Source of the DNA: an uncultured Bacteroidales bacterium
GTDB lineage: Bacteria > Bacteroidota > Bacteroidia > Bacteroidales > Muribaculaceae
Length of the DNA: 64,000 nt
Assembly: GCA_902785925.1 (NCBI GenBank)
Contig: CADAAI010000006.1
Coordinates: forward strand, 1 to 64,000
Direction of reading: 5' to 3'
The translations under genes and the position numbers were made by a program. The notes under the pieces were generated by a model. That model did no database searches. It was not told the origin of the DNA and saw only the letters and a list, made by a program, of their open reading frames with translations. Positions 30,303-39,240 of the stretch are shown here, piece by piece (positions within the stretch are counted from its first letter, which is position 1; the number at the start of each line of letters is the position of its first letter).

Positions 30303-32801
30303 ATGAGTAAAGATGATTTCTATGATGAGTATGGCGTCGACACGTCGGCCATCAAAGAACGCGAAAAGAAAAAACGGCAGGCTCAAAAAAAGGCTACTGA
30401 TGAGGGTGAGCAGCTCTCGGTGTGGAAACGGTTTCTGAATTTCTTCAGGAACGGTCGCACTCGCATTGCTTGTGGAGTCGTGCTGATGATGTTGGGAGTG
30501 TATTTCCTTATCACTTTTTTGTCGTTTGTGCTCTTTGCCGGCGGCAATGACCAGGGTAAGGTTAATAATAATTCCATCATAGTAAATGCCGACCCGGCCA
30601 ACGCCACCCAGGCTGTTGACAACCTAGGTGGCTCAATAGGTGCCTCGACAGCACAGTTCTTCATCAGCGACGGTGTTGGACTTGCCGCATTCATTATTGT
30701 TGTGTGGTGCTTTGTGCTGGGCATGAGACTCATGCGCAAAAAGCGCACCCAGTTCTACACCTATACCCTGATTTCGGTCTACAGCATTCTTACGTTCTCG
30801 ATGCTGTTGGGAGCATGTTTCTATTATGCCGACTTCTCATTCTTTCGCCTTGGCGGTAACTTAGGATATTATGCCAATCAATGGCTTGTGGGCCTGGTGG
30901 GTATGCCAGGCATGATAGCCATTAATGTTATATTACTCATCTTCTGGATACTGGTTTGCTACAACACTATCATGTTCATTTTTAAGCAAGTGAAGAAAGT
31001 GAGGGAACTCAGACGTCATGATGACGACGAGAGCCTGATGAGCAACCGTAACCACAACGGCTCGACAGGCTTCATGGGCGATGACCAGAGTGATACCAAG
31101 AAAGAGAAGAGAATAAAAAAACTCTTTGAAAAGCCCAAAGTCGAGAAAGAAGAGGAGCCTAAACCCGCCAAGAAAAGCGAGCGCCGCCCACGCAAGAAGA
31201 AAGATGATGATGCCGAATTTAAAATAGATCGCGCCAAAGATATAGAGCAGGCTAAGGGGATCACTAATCCACATGACCCCACTGGGGAATACATTCACTA
31301 TCGTTTCCCAACGCTCGACCTGCTTGCCGACATCAACACTAATGTTGATAATGTCGACATTAATGAACAGGAGAGCAATAAGCGTCGCATTGTTGATACT
31401 CTGGGTCAGTATGGTATTCCCATCAAGACCATTACTGCCCATGTGGGCCCAACAGTCACTCTGTTTGAGATAGTCCCCGAGGATGGCGTGCGCATCAGCA
31501 AGATTCGTGGCCTTGAAGATGATATAGCGTTGAGCTTGGCTGCCCTGGGCATCCGTATCATCGCGCCCATGCCAGGCCGTGGCACCATTGGTATTGAGGT
31601 GCCAAACCATGATCCTCAGATTGTGCCCATTCGTGAGGCGATTGCTTCACGCGCCTTCCAGGAGAGTAAGGCTGCGCTGCCTATGGTTCTAGGTTGCACG
31701 GTGACTAACGATGTGTTTGTTGCCGATCTGACCAAGATGCCTCACCTTCTCGTTGCTGGTGCCACCGGTCAAGGTAAATCGGTGGGATTGAACACCATTA
31801 TCGCATCGTTGCTCTATAAGAAGGGCCCAAGCGAGCTAAAGTTTGTGCTAATCGACCCTAAGAAGGTTGAGTTCAGTCTATATGCCTCGCTCGAGAAATA
31901 TTTCTTTGCCAAGATTGAAGGCGAAGAGAAGGCAATTATCACCGACACCGCTAAGGTGGTTCAGACCCTTAATTCGCTCATTCAGGAGATGGAGAACCGC
32001 TACCTCGTGCTTGAGGAAGTGGGAGAGCGCAAGCTCGAAGACTATAACCGTCGTTGGCGCAAGGAACTGCGTCACAAGATGGATGAGAATGGCAACTTCT
32101 ACAAGTTTATGCCCTATATCGTGGTGATTGTCGACGAGTTCAGCGACCTTATCATGACTGCTGGCAAGGAGGTGGAGACACCAATCGTGCGCATTGCTCA
32201 GAAGGCTCGTGCGGTGGGCATCCACATGATTATCGCTACTCAGCGTCCATCATCTAATGTGATTACCGGCCTGATCAAGGCCAATTTCCCGGGTCGCATC
32301 GCATTCCGCGTGATGCAGATGGTTGACAGCCGCATCATTATTGACCGTCCAGGCGCTCAGCAGCTCATAGGTCGTGGCGATATGCTGTTCTCGGCCAATG
32401 GTGAGATTACTCGCTTGCAGTGTCCGCTCATCGACACGCCTGAGATTGTGAACATTTGCTATTATATCAAGGAGCAAGAAGATGCCGACACTGAGGTTAG
32501 CCACGAACAGCCCTACATCCTGCCCGACTATGAAGGCGATGGCGGTGGTGGCTTTGACGCTGGCTCGGGAGGCGCTGGCTCAACAAGCGACCGTGATCCC
32601 CTGTTTGAGGAGATAGCCCGCTTGGTAGTACAGAAAGATATGGCGTCGACATCATCGCTGCAGCGCAGCTACAACATTGGCTATAACCGTGCAGGCCGCA
32701 TTATGGACCAGCTTGAAGCAGCTGGTATCGTGGGTCCTGCTAGCGGTGGCAAGCCCCGTAAGGTGCTCATGACTCCTATGGACCTAGACCAGTTGTTCTA
32801 G
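30303..32801 (+). CDS. ftsK: DNA translocase FtsK
   Basis: Septal DNA translocase that pumps chromosome ends and activates XerCD at dif. The 832-aa protein has four N-terminal membrane segments (about 55-235), a short highly charged linker (about 250-330, Lys/Glu-rich), the alpha-beta motor with Walker A GATGQGKS near 487 and Walker B VIVDEFSD near 610, and a C-terminal winged-helix gamma domain (TSSLQRSYNIGYNRAGRIMD) that reads KOPS-type sites. The length is typical for Bacteroidetes. The 68-base gap upstream has short GAAACGAGAAAA direct repeats. Confidence 0.96.
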   Translation: MSKDDFYDEYGVDTSAIKEREKKKRQAQKKATDEGEQLSVWKRFLNFFRNGRTRIACGVVLMMLGVYFLITFLSFVLFAGGNDQGKVNNNSIIVNADPANATQAVDNLGGSIGASTAQFFISDGVGLAAFIIVVWCFVLGMRLMRKKRTQFYTYTLISVYSILTFSMLLGACFYYADFSFFRLGGNLGYYANQWLVGLVGMPGMIAINVILLIFWILVCYNTIMFIFKQVKKVRELRRHDDDESLMSNRNHNGSTGFMGDDQSDTKKEKRIKKLFEKPKVEKEEEPKPAKKSERRPRKKKDDDAEFKIDRAKDIEQAKGITNPHDPTGEYIHYRFPTLDLLADINTNVDNVDINEQESNKRRIVDTLGQYGIPIKTITAHVGPTVTLFEIVPEDGVRISKIRGLEDDIALSLAALGIRIIAPMPGRGTIGIEVPNHDPQIVPIREAIASRAFQESKAALPMVLGCTVTNDVFVADLTKMPHLLVAGATGQGKSVGLNTIIASLLYKKGPSELKFVLIDPKKVEFSLYASLEKYFFAKIEGEEKAIITDTAKVVQTLNSLIQEMENRYLVLEEVGERKLEDYNRRWRKELRHKMDENGNFYKFMPYIVVIVDEFSDLIMTAGKEVETPIVRIAQKARAVGIHMIIATQRPSSNVITGLIKANFPGRIAFRVMQMVDSRIIIDRPGAQQLIGRGDMLFSANGEITRLQCPLIDTPEIVNICYYIKEQEDADTEVSHEQPYILPDYEGDGGGGFDAGSGGAGSTSDRDPLFEEIARLVVQKDMASTSSLQRSYNIGYNRAGRIMDQLEAAGIVGPASGGKPRKVLMTPMDLDQLF

Positions 32802-32874
32802 TGTAGAACTTGGGTGTTCTGTTTGTTTAAACCAATTGCGGGGATTGTTGTCAAAAAAAGAAACATTAAGAATT

Positions 32875-33483
32875 ATGAGAAAAACAGTATTATTGATATT
32901 ATCTTTGATATTGATGTCATCGGCTGCCAGTGCGCAGTCGCCATCTAGTGTTGTCGATAAGGTGCTTGGCGCTCTCAAGGGTAGCAAGGCGTTAAGCGCT
33001 AGCTACACCGTGTCGTCACCTCAGGGTTCTACAAAGGGCACTTTGGTGATGAGCGGCAAAAAGTTCCGTGTGCTAGCCAGTGACGTAAAGTGCTGGTACA
33101 ACGGCACTACAATGTGGTCCTATTCGCCAGCAACCGACGAGGTGAATATCACTACCCCTACTGCTGCCGACCTGCAGATGACCAATCCTTACAGCGCTGC
33201 ACAGAATTTTAAGAGCGGCTACATCATCTCGAAAGGGGGTACGGGAAACGGAACTTATACCGTTCGTTTCACGCCCAAGAAGAAGAGCAATGTTAAACAC
33301 ATGCTCGTGACTGTTTCAACTGTTAATTGGCTCATCACTAAAGCAGAGATAGTGCAGACCGATGGTACCAAGAGCACTGTGACCATTGGCAACTACAATA
33401 AGAACGCTAGTGCCTCGGCATCAACTTTTGAGTTCGACAAGAGCCAAGTTCCAGCCGGCACCGAGGTTGTTGACCTGCGCTAA
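32875..33483 (+). CDS. LolA-like outer-membrane lipoprotein carrier protein
   Basis: 202 aa. The ATG at 32875 is chosen because it starts a clean signal peptide (MRKTVLLILSLILMSSAASA). The rest is a LolA-like half-barrel: repeated beta hairpins, KCWYNGTTMWSYSPATDEVN and the GTGNGTYTVRFTPKKK strand, as in the LolA_2 family that follows ftsK in many Bacteroidales. It would shuttle lipoproteins across the periplasm, fitting a genome rich in lipoproteins. Located between ftsK and trxB on the same strand. Confidence 0.8.
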   Translation: MRKTVLLILSLILMSSAASAQSPSSVVDKVLGALKGSKALSASYTVSSPQGSTKGTLVMSGKKFRVLASDVKCWYNGTTMWSYSPATDEVNITTPTAADLQMTNPYSAAQNFKSGYIISKGGTGNGTYTVRFTPKKKSNVKHMLVTVSTVNWLITKAEIVQTDGTKSTVTIGNYNKNASASASTFEFDKSQVPAGTEVVDLR

Positions 33484-33522
33484 TATTTCCTTTGATTTAA
33501 TTCGTCACTTTAATACCTTTTT

Positions 33523-34455
33523 ATGGAAAAAGTTCAATGTTTGATAATCGGCTCGGGACCAGCGGGATATACTGCTGCAATCTACACTGCCCGTGCCAAT
33601 GTGAAGAATGTGCTGTTTGAGGGCTTGCAACCTGGCGGCCAGTTGACTACGACAACAACTATCGAGAATTTCCCAGGATTCCCCAGTGGGGTAGAGGGCT
33701 ATGACCTGATGATGAAAATGCGCGAACAAGCGGTGAATGTTGGTGCGGATGTTCGCTCGGGCTTTGTACAAAGCGTAGACCTGAGCACGCGTCCTTTTGT
33801 TGCCACTCTCGATGGCGGCGAGACCATTGAGGCCGATACTGTGATAGTTGCCACTGGCGCCTCGGCAAAATACCTTGGTCTTGATGACGAGAAGAAGTAT
33901 GCAGGGCAGGGTGTTTCGGCATGCGCTACCTGCGACGGATTCTTTTATCGCAAGAAGGTGGTTGCTGTAGTGGGTGGTGGCGACACTGCATGCGAGGAGG
34001 CACACTACTTGAGCAACCTGGCTAGCAAAGTTTATATGATAGTTCGCAAGGATTATCTGCGTGCTAGCGCCGCTATGCAGCAGCGCGTGAAGGAGAAAGA
34101 GAATATCGAAATTCTGTTCAATACCAACACTCTGGGCCTCTTTGGCGAGAATGGGGTAGAGGGAGCACACCTTGTTAAATATAAAGGCACTGATAAAGAG
34201 GAGAAATTGGATATCGATATCGACGGTTTCTTCCTTGCTATTGGCCATCAACCTAACACGGCGTTCCTGAACGGACAGCTTGAGCTTGATGAGCAGGGCT
34301 ATATTGTGACCGATAAGGTGACCACTGCTACGAGTGTGGAGGGCGTGTTTGCCGCTGGCGACGTTGCTGACCCGCGTTACCGTCAGGCAGTGGCAGCGGC
34401 AGGCACTGGATGCCGTGCGGCTCTCGATGTTGAGAAATTCCTTGCAGCACTTTAG
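33523..34455 (+). CDS. trxB: Thioredoxin-disulfide reductase
   Basis: A flavoenzyme that reduces thioredoxin with NADPH. The 310-aa protein has the FAD-binding GSGPAGYTAAIYTAR at the N-terminus, the redox-active Cys134-Ala-Thr-Cys137, the NADPH-binding VVGGGDTACEEA, and the closing FAD motif GVFAAGDVADPRYRQ. The length is typical. It is the last gene of the ftsK-lolA-trxB run; a degenerate GAGTTCAGAGT-type purine-rich repeat fills the 87-base gap after it. Confidence 0.96.
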   Translation: MEKVQCLIIGSGPAGYTAAIYTARANVKNVLFEGLQPGGQLTTTTTIENFPGFPSGVEGYDLMMKMREQAVNVGADVRSGFVQSVDLSTRPFVATLDGGETIEADTVIVATGASAKYLGLDDEKKYAGQGVSACATCDGFFYRKKVVAVVGGGDTACEEAHYLSNLASKVYMIVRKDYLRASAAMQQRVKEKENIEILFNTNTLGLFGENGVEGAHLVKYKGTDKEEKLDIDIDGFFLAIGHQPNTAFLNGQLELDEQGYIVTDKVTTATSVEGVFAAGDVADPRYRQAVAAAGTGCRAALDVEKFLAAL

Positions 34456-34542
34456 AGTGCAGAGTTGAGAGTATGGAGTACAGAGTGGAGAGTTCAGAGT
34501 ACTTTAGAGTTTTTTGTTCTCTCCTTTTTCTGATTAGACCCT

Positions 34543-34995
34543 ATGGAGGCGCTGCAACAGGCATTAATTGACTACGGATACTGGGGCATGTTGCTGTCGG
34601 CAATTCTAGCCGGCAGTGTCGTGCCCTTCAGTAGTGAGGTGGTGATGCTTGGACTGCTTGCTGCTGGACTTGAAAAATGGCCGCTAATCATATGGGCGAC
34701 AGTGGGTAATGTGCTTGGTGCTATTCTCACCTATTATATGGGCCGGCTGGGCCGCATTGATTGGATAGAAAAATATTTCCATGTCAAAAAAGAGAAACTC
34801 GACAAGACGCAGCTTTGGCTTCAAGGCAAAGGTGCATGGGTTGCCTTTTGGGGCTTTATTCCCGTGTTTGGTAACGTGCTGCTTATAGCGTTGGGCCTCA
34901 TGCGTTCCAACATTCCGATTACGTTCTCAAGTATGACCGCAGGCAAGTTCCTACGGTATGTATTGCTTGCCTATGGAATCTCGCTGGCTTTATAG
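34543..34995 (+). CDS. DedA/YqaA-family inner-membrane protein
   Basis: A 150-aa membrane protein of the SNARE-associated/VTT (DedA, YqaA-like) family. It starts MEALQQALIDYGYWGMLLSA and has the PFSSEVVMLGLLAAG re-entrant segment, a GNVLGAILTYYMGR helix and the FWGFIPVFGNVLLIALGLMR region. Family members are linked to lipid-carrier flipping and envelope homeostasis; the role here is inferred. The stop codon sits inside the terminator hairpin. Confidence 0.8.
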   Translation: MEALQQALIDYGYWGMLLSAILAGSVVPFSSEVVMLGLLAAGLEKWPLIIWATVGNVLGAILTYYMGRLGRIDWIEKYFHVKKEKLDKTQLWLQGKGAWVAFWGFIPVFGNVLLIALGLMRSNIPITFSSMTAGKFLRYVLLAYGISLAL

Positions 34996-35010
34996 CCAGC
35001 TTTTATTTTT
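34983..35010 (+). terminator. Terminator overlapping the DedA-like gene's stop codon
   Basis: GCTGGCT (34983-34989) pairs with AGCCAGC (34994-35000) around TTAT, followed by TTTTATTTTT. The TAG stop (34993-34995) is within the loop and right arm, so the last codons are part of the terminator. Confidence 0.85.
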
Positions 35011-35626
35011 GTGTGAGGATTGTGATTGCAGGATCATGGGCGAGTTGGGCTGGATTAGTGCCAAGAGCTCCCTCTGGCACCGCCATGCCACGTTTTGCGT
35101 AATGCTCTTGCCAGTAATCTAATATGTGGCCCTTGGCATCGTGGAACGACATATGGATGAGCGGGAACAGTCGTTGTCCCTTGCCATTTACATAGCTCAG
35201 CTGCACGAGCTCGCTGCAATAAATCTCATGTGTGTCAATCATGTAAAGGTCATCGTAGGGTTTGCCCAGGTGTTCCAAGGCGTTGCTCACGCTCTGGTCC
35301 ACACCGCTGCGGTCGTGCAGCCTTCCAATCAACATTCCCCCTTTGCTCATGGTTCGCTCAAGAAACTTGTCGTAGGGAGTCAGCACCACACCTTCATCTA
35401 TCGCCTCAAGAGCATAGAGTTTATCGCTAACCCATGTGGCAATTGCCACATGATAGATGGGTAGGGCGGTGGTGTCGTGCACTGTGGCGTCGCTAATGGC
35501 TCGGCCAGCTGTAGTGCTATAAGCGAATAGCAGGTCGCCCTCTTGTGGCTCGCTAGCGACTTGCTGCGCAATGGCGGTGGAGGATAGCAGTGCCAGAAAT
35601 ATTAGAATGGAAATGAATTTCTTCAT
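35003..35626 (-). CDS. Exported YiiX/NlpC-P60-like permuted papain hydrolase
   Basis: 207 aa; the ATG at 35626 begins the signal peptide MKKFISILIFLALLSSTAIAQ, whereas the longer frame upstream covers the promoter and rpsO terminator. After cleavage comes EGDLLFAYS, a motif of YiiX/YebB-like permuted papain-fold proteins. The likely catalytic pair is His59 in YHVAIA and Cys137 in IYCSELVQ. Relatives hydrolyse amide or ester bonds of envelope components; the substrate here is unknown. Convergent with the DedA-like gene. Confidence 0.8.
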   Translation of the reverse strand: MKKFISILIFLALLSSTAIAQQVASEPQEGDLLFAYSTTAGRAISDATVHDTTALPIYHVAIATWVSDKLYALEAIDEGVVLTPYDKFLERTMSKGGMLIGRLHDRSGVDQSVSNALEHLGKPYDDLYMIDTHEIYCSELVQLSYVNGKGQRLFPLIHMSFHDAKGHILDYWQEHYAKRGMAVPEGALGTNPAQLAHDPAITILTQK

Positions 35627-35651
35627 GAGTATGGTGTGATTATTGTTGACG

Positions 35652-35659
35652 CAAAGATA
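35652..35659 (-). promoter_or_regulatory. -7 element of the papain-like hydrolase gene
   Basis: TATCTTTG on the minus strand (35659-35652), about 26 bases before the ATG. No good -33 match is seen, and the expected -33 lies in the rpsO terminator. Confidence 0.5.
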
Positions 35660-35660
35660 C

Positions 35661-35693
35661 AAAAAAACCGCAAGAAATGAATTCTCGCGGTTT
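35661..35693 (-). terminator. rpsO terminator
   Basis: On the minus strand AAACCGC (35693-35687) and GCGGTTT (35671-35665) form a stem extended by inner A-T pairs, running directly into a T-run. It lies 31 bases downstream of the rpsO stop. Confidence 0.8.
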
Positions 35694-35723
35694 CTTTTTA
35701 GGTCTTTTAAACGTGCAGTGAAA

Positions 35724-35999
35724 TTACTTGCGGATACCAAGCTCTTTCTTGGCGATGAGTGCACGGTAGCGGTTGATGTCGGTGCGGATAAGATAATCCA
35801 ACAGACGACGACGCTTACCTACAAGCATCTTAAGGGCACGCTGAGTCCTATGATCTTTCTTGTTGACCTTCAAGTGCTCGGTCAAGTGGGCAATACGGTA
35901 TGAGAATAATGCTATCTGAGCTTCAGGTGAGCCAGTATCAGTATTGCTTTTGCCGTAGGTGCCAAAGATCTCTTTTTTCTTGTCTTGATCTAAGTACAT
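35724..35999 (-). CDS. rpsO: 30S ribosomal protein S15
   Basis: A 91-aa primary rRNA-binding protein of the small-subunit platform. The start ATG at 35999 gives MYLDQDKKKEIF; the family core TGSPEAQIALFSYRIAHLTEHLK, HRTQRALKMLVGKRRRLLDYL is intact. Single-gene transcript with its own promoter (36037-36066) and terminator. The 5' UTR contains a CGCAAAATTGCG hairpin (36022-36033) that could take part in autoregulation, as S15 controls its own mRNA in other bacteria; that is inference. Confidence 0.97.
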   Translation of the reverse strand: MYLDQDKKKEIFGTYGKSNTDTGSPEAQIALFSYRIAHLTEHLKVNKKDHRTQRALKMLVGKRRRLLDYLIRTDINRYRALIAKKELGIRK

Positions 36000-36036
36000 C
36001 GTGTAATTGTTTAAAAATTTTCGCAAAATTGCGGTG

Positions 36037-36066
36037 CAAAGGTACAACAATTTTTTTAATTAACAA
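36037..36066 (-). promoter_or_regulatory. rpsO promoter
   Basis: Minus strand: TTG (36066-36064), 19-base spacer, TACCTTTG (36044-36037). Divergent from the pseudouridine synthase promoter. Confidence 0.75.
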
Positions 36067-36201
36067 GCACTTGAAGGTGTTTTTTGTAAAAAAACATTAT
36101 TGGCTACTCTTTTTGTTCAGAAAAAAGTGACTCTGGTTAAATATAATTAAAAATATTGATAAAAAAATGTTCTATAGTAGTTTATTTTAAATTAAAAGCA
36201 G

Positions 36202-36209
36202 TACCTTTG
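36202..36209 (+). promoter_or_regulatory. -7 element of the pseudouridine synthase gene
   Basis: TACCTTTG at 36202-36209, with a TTTA rather than TTTG at the -33 position. The 5' UTR to the ATG at 36325 is about 110 bases, long for this genome. Confidence 0.6.
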
Positions 36210-36247
36210 CAAAAGTTTAGAAAGAATTGAGTGTAAATTAATTTGAA

Positions 36248-36263
36248 GTGACCGAGAGGTCAC
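36248..36263 (+). promoter_or_regulatory. GNRA-capped hairpin in the 5' UTR of the pseudouridine synthase
   Basis: GTGACC (36248-36253), tetraloop GAGA, GGTCAC (36258-36263). A perfect 6-bp stem with a GNRA loop in a long leader is a plausible regulatory or protein-binding element. Confidence 0.55.
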
Positions 36264-36324
36264 GATATATAAAACTATAAAAACAAAGCATTATTAACCC
36301 TTTATTTGATTCTAACTCAAGGCT

Positions 36325-37659
36325 ATGGATGAGAACATAGAGAAAAAACCGAAGAGGCCCCGCATTGGCGAGGTTCGTCCTGTTGCGGACGAGAATGAGA
36401 TGTCTACTACTCGTGTAGAGAAAGTTGATTACAATCGTGAAGAACCAACCGCCGAAGATAATGGCGGAGAGTATCAGGGAGGCTATCATCAGCGTGGCAA
36501 TTACCAGCAGCGCGGCGGTTATCAACAACGTGGCGGTTACCAGCAACGTGGCTACCAGCAGCGTGGCGGTTATCAGCAACGCGGTGGCTACCAGCAGCGT
36601 GGTAACTATCAGCAGCGCACCTACAACCGTCCACAACAAGGCGGCTACCAGCATTACCAGCAACAAGGTGAAGGTGAGGTCCAGCAAGGCAACTACCAGC
36701 AACGCACCTACAACCGTCCACAGCAGGGCGGCTATCAGCAGCAAGGTGGTTACCAGCAGCGTGGTGGTTATCAGCAGCGCGGTGGCTACCAGCAACGTGG
36801 TGGCTATCAACAGCGTGGCGGTTATGGCAACCAGCGCAACCAGCGTCCTGGGGGCCGCAAGATGCAGGGTCCACGCCCACAGATGCGCTTCACTCCTCGT
36901 CCACAACGCATTGAGTATGAGGAACCAATGATTGATCCTAACACCACCATGCGCCTTAACAAGTTCATGGCTAACGCAGGCATCTGCTCGCGTCGTGAGG
37001 CCGATGAACTCATCCAGAAAGGTGTCATCAAGGTTAACGGTGAGGTTGTTGACCAGCTCGGCATCAAGATCTCTCCTAAGGATATCGTGGAATACAACGA
37101 CAAGGTGGTTGTAGCCGAGAAGAAGTGCTACGTATTGCTCAATAAGCCTAAAGACTGCGTTACTACCAGCGATGATCCCAACGGCCGCAAGACCGTGATG
37201 GACTATGTTAAGGGGGCTTGCGAGGAGCGCATATATCCCGTTGGACGCCTTGACCGCAACACTACTGGTGTGCTGCTGCTCACCAACGATGGCGACTTGG
37301 CATCGAAGCTCACTCATCCACAGTATGTGAAAAAGAAAATATATCAGGTTTGGGTCGACAAGCCCATCACTGAGGACGATATGCAGCACATTGCCGACGG
37401 TGTAGAGCTCGACGATGGTCCCATCCATGCCGACGCAGTGAGCTACGTTAGCCCTACCGACCGCAAGCAGGCAGGCATCGAGATTCACTCGGGCCGTAAC
37501 CGTGTGGTTCGTCGCATTTTCGAGGCTCTGGGCTATCACGTGGTGAAACTCGACCGTGTATACTTCGCTGGCTTGACCAAGAAGAACCTAGCCCGCGGCA
37601 AGTGGCGCTATCTCACACAGGAAGAGGTTAACTACTTGAAGCAAAATTCGTTTGAGTAA
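36325..37659 (+). CDS. RsuA/RluB-family pseudouridine synthase with a long GYQQRG-repeat N-terminus
   Basis: 444 aa. Residues 209-256 are an S4 RNA-binding domain (MRLNKFMANAGICSRREADELI), followed by a PseudoU_synth_2 catalytic domain with the active Asp310 in GRLDRNTTG and VYFAGLTKKNLARGKWR near the end. It would isomerise uridine in rRNA, probably 23S (RluB-like). Residues 49-185 are low-complexity: about a dozen Gly-Gly-Tyr-Gln-Gln-Arg units, two TYNRPQQGGYQ units, and a Pro/Arg-rich linker. This RGG-like, prion-like segment is predicted disordered and RNA-binding. The DNA repeat is in frame and coding; the 433-aa antisense ORF is a mirror of it. Confidence 0.9.
   Translation: MDENIEKKPKRPRIGEVRPVADENEMSTTRVEKVDYNREEPTAEDNGGEYQGGYHQRGNYQQRGGYQQRGGYQQRGYQQRGGYQQRGGYQQRGNYQQRTYNRPQQGGYQHYQQQGEGEVQQGNYQQRTYNRPQQGGYQQQGGYQQRGGYQQRGGYQQRGGYQQRGGYGNQRNQRPGGRKMQGPRPQMRFTPRPQRIEYEEPMIDPNTTMRLNKFMANAGICSRREADELIQKGVIKVNGEVVDQLGIKISPKDIVEYNDKVVVAEKKCYVLLNKPKDCVTTSDDPNGRKTVMDYVKGACEERIYPVGRLDRNTTGVLLLTNDGDLASKLTHPQYVKKKIYQVWVDKPITEDDMQHIADGVELDDGPIHADAVSYVSPTDRKQAGIEIHSGRNRVVRRIFEALGYHVVKLDRVYFAGLTKKNLARGKWRYLTQEEVNYLKQNSFE
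36481..36836 (+). repeat. Coding minisatellite (18-bp-type units) in the pseudouridine synthase gene
   Basis: Degenerate units encoding GGYQQR are tandemly repeated, with synonymous variation (CAGCAGCGT, CAACAACGT, CAGCAACGC) between copies. A larger duplicated block is visible: NYQQRTYNRPQQGGYQ is encoded twice (about 36604-36653 and 36691-36740). Copy number could vary between strains. Confidence 0.85.
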
Positions 37660-37680
37660 ATCAATAAAAACCCAATAACA

Positions 37681-37736
37681 CGACTGCCCATCTCCCACAA
37701 TACCATATGGTTGGGCATGGGCAGTCGAAACTTTTT
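37681..37736. terminator. Terminator between pseudouridine synthase and asnS
   Basis: CGACTGCCCAT (37681-37691) and ATGGGCAGTCG (37717-37727) form a perfect 11-bp stem, followed by AAACTTTTT. Confidence 0.75.
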
Positions 37737-37751
37737 AGCACATAACACATT

Positions 37752-39146
37752 ATGGCATTAAAACGAACTAAAATTGTTGACGCCTTCAGCGGTGAGCTCG
37801 AGGGACAGCAAGTGTGCGTCAAGGGATGGGTTAGAACCCGTCGTGGCAACAAGCACATCCAGTTTATCGCTCTTAACGATGGCTCAACCATCAACAACCT
37901 GCAGGTTGTGGTTAGCATGGAGCAGTTCACCGAGGAGCAACTCAAGCCAGTTACCACTGGCTCGAGTCTTTGCGTGATTGGCACATTGGTCGCCTCACAA
38001 GGCAAGGGACAGAGCTTTGAGGTTCAGGCTCAGGAAATCGAGGTTTACGGCACTGCCGATCCCGAGGAGTATCCTTTGCAGAAGAAAGGTCACACGCTAG
38101 AATTCTTGCGTGAGATTGGTCACCTGCGCATGCGCACCAACACCTTTGGCGCCGTGTTCCGCATTCGTCACCATCTGGCTTTTGCTATCCACAAGTTCTT
38201 CAACGACAAGGGATTCTTCTATCTCAACACCCCGCTCATCACATCAAGCGATGCTGAGGGTGCTGGCGAGATGTTCCAGGTTACTACTCTCGACGTGAAC
38301 GAGATGCCTCGCACCGAAGATGGCAAGATCGACTACAGCAAGGATTTCTTTGGCAAAATGACAAGCCTCACCGTGAGCGGACAGCTCGAGGGCGAATTGG
38401 GTGCAACATCATTAGGTGCAATCTACACCTTTGGCCCCACCTTCCGTGCTGAGCACAGCAACACTCCACGTCACTTGGCCGAGTTCTGGATGATAGAGCC
38501 CGAGATGGCATTCTATGACATCAACGACAATATGGATCTCGCTGAGGAGTTCATAAAGTATTGTGTGAAATATGCTCTCGACCATTGCAAGGATGACATC
38601 GAGTTCCTGAACAAGATGTATGACAACACTCTTATTGACCGCCTCAACAGCGTGCTCAACTGCGAGTTCGTACGTTTGACCTATACCGAGGGTATAAAGA
38701 TTCTTGAGGATAGTGGTGAGAAGTTTGAGTTCCCAGTTAAATGGGGCGTAGACCTGCAGAGCGAGCATGAACGCTACCTCGTTGAGAAACACTTCAAGCG
38801 TCCTGTTATTCTAACCGATTATCCTAAGGAAATCAAGGCGTTCTACATGAAGCAGAACGACGATGGCAAAACTGTGCGTGCCATGGACGTGCTTTTCCCA
38901 CAAATTGGTGAGATTATTGGTGGTTCTGAGCGTGAAGCCAACTACGACAAGCTCATGAATCGCATCCAAGAGCTTCACATACCAATGAAGGACATGTGGT
39001 GGTATCTTGACACTCGTAAGTTTGGTACCGTGCCTCACAGTGGCTTTGGACTAGGCTTTGAGCGCCTAATCCTCTTCGTGACTGGAATGGCCAACATTCG
39101 CGATGTCATCCCATTCCCACGCACTCCAAACAACTGCGAGTTCTAA
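37752..39146 (+). CDS. asnS: Asparaginyl-tRNA synthetase
   Basis: A class IIb synthetase charging tRNA-Asn. The 464-aa protein has the N-terminal OB anticodon-binding domain ([19 protein letters not shown]), motif 2 ([19 protein letters not shown]) and motif 3 ([16 protein letters not shown]), and ends [15 protein letters not shown] as usual for AsnRS. Its presence implies direct Asn-tRNA formation. It sits between two strong terminators; no clear TAnnTTTG promoter is seen in the 92-base gap upstream. Confidence 0.98.
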   Translation: MALKRTKIVDAFSGELEGQQVCVKGWVRTRRGNKHIQFIALNDGSTINNLQVVVSMEQFTEEQLKPVTTGSSLCVIGTLVASQGKGQSFEVQAQEIEVYGTADPEEYPLQKKGHTLEFLREIGHLRMRTNTFGAVFRIRHHLAFAIHKFFNDKGFFYLNTPLITSSDAEGAGEMFQVTTLDVNEMPRTEDGKIDYSKDFFGKMTSLTVSGQLEGELGATSLGAIYTFGPTFRAEHSNTPRHLAEFWMIEPEMAFYDINDNMDLAEEFIKYCVKYALDHCKDDIEFLNKMYDNTLIDRLNSVLNCEFVRLTYTEGIKILEDSGEKFEFPVKWGVDLQSEHERYLVEKHFKRPVILTDYPKEIKAFYMKQNDDGKTVRAMDVLFPQIGEIIGGSEREANYDKLMNRIQELHIPMKDMWWYLDTRKFGTVPHSGFGLGFERLILFVTGMANIRDVIPFPRTPNNCEF

Positions 39147-39187
39147 AAGCAATTATTATACTTGCTTTTTAGCATAACCAAAACTAT

Positions 39188-39226
39188 AAGCGCCCGGGCT
39201 TTGAGCTCGAGCGCTTTGTTTTTTTT
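39188..39226 (+). terminator. asnS terminator
   Basis: AAGCGC...GCGCTT arms (39188-39193 and 39211-39216), extended by inner GGGCT/AGCTC pairs with one mismatch, followed by a T-run. The convergent OMP gene ends at 39241. Confidence 0.8.
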
Positions 39227-39240
39227 AATGTGATAATTAT

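Noticed and set aside
34456..34542. Purine-rich GAGTTCAGAGT repeats as a possible regulatory array
   Set aside because: They are degenerate and low complexity, with no consistent period or dyad.
35627..35764. N-terminal extension of the papain-like hydrolase
   Set aside because: It would cover the rpsO terminator and move the signal peptide inward.
36481..36836. Possible CRISPR-like array
   Set aside because: The repeats are in-frame codons for GGYQQR with synonymous variation and no unique spacers.
36238..37539. 433-aa antisense ORF rich in LLVATTLL repeats
   Set aside because: It is the mirror frame of the GYQQRG-repeat gene; its composition follows from the sense codons, and the sense gene has clear S4 and catalytic domains.
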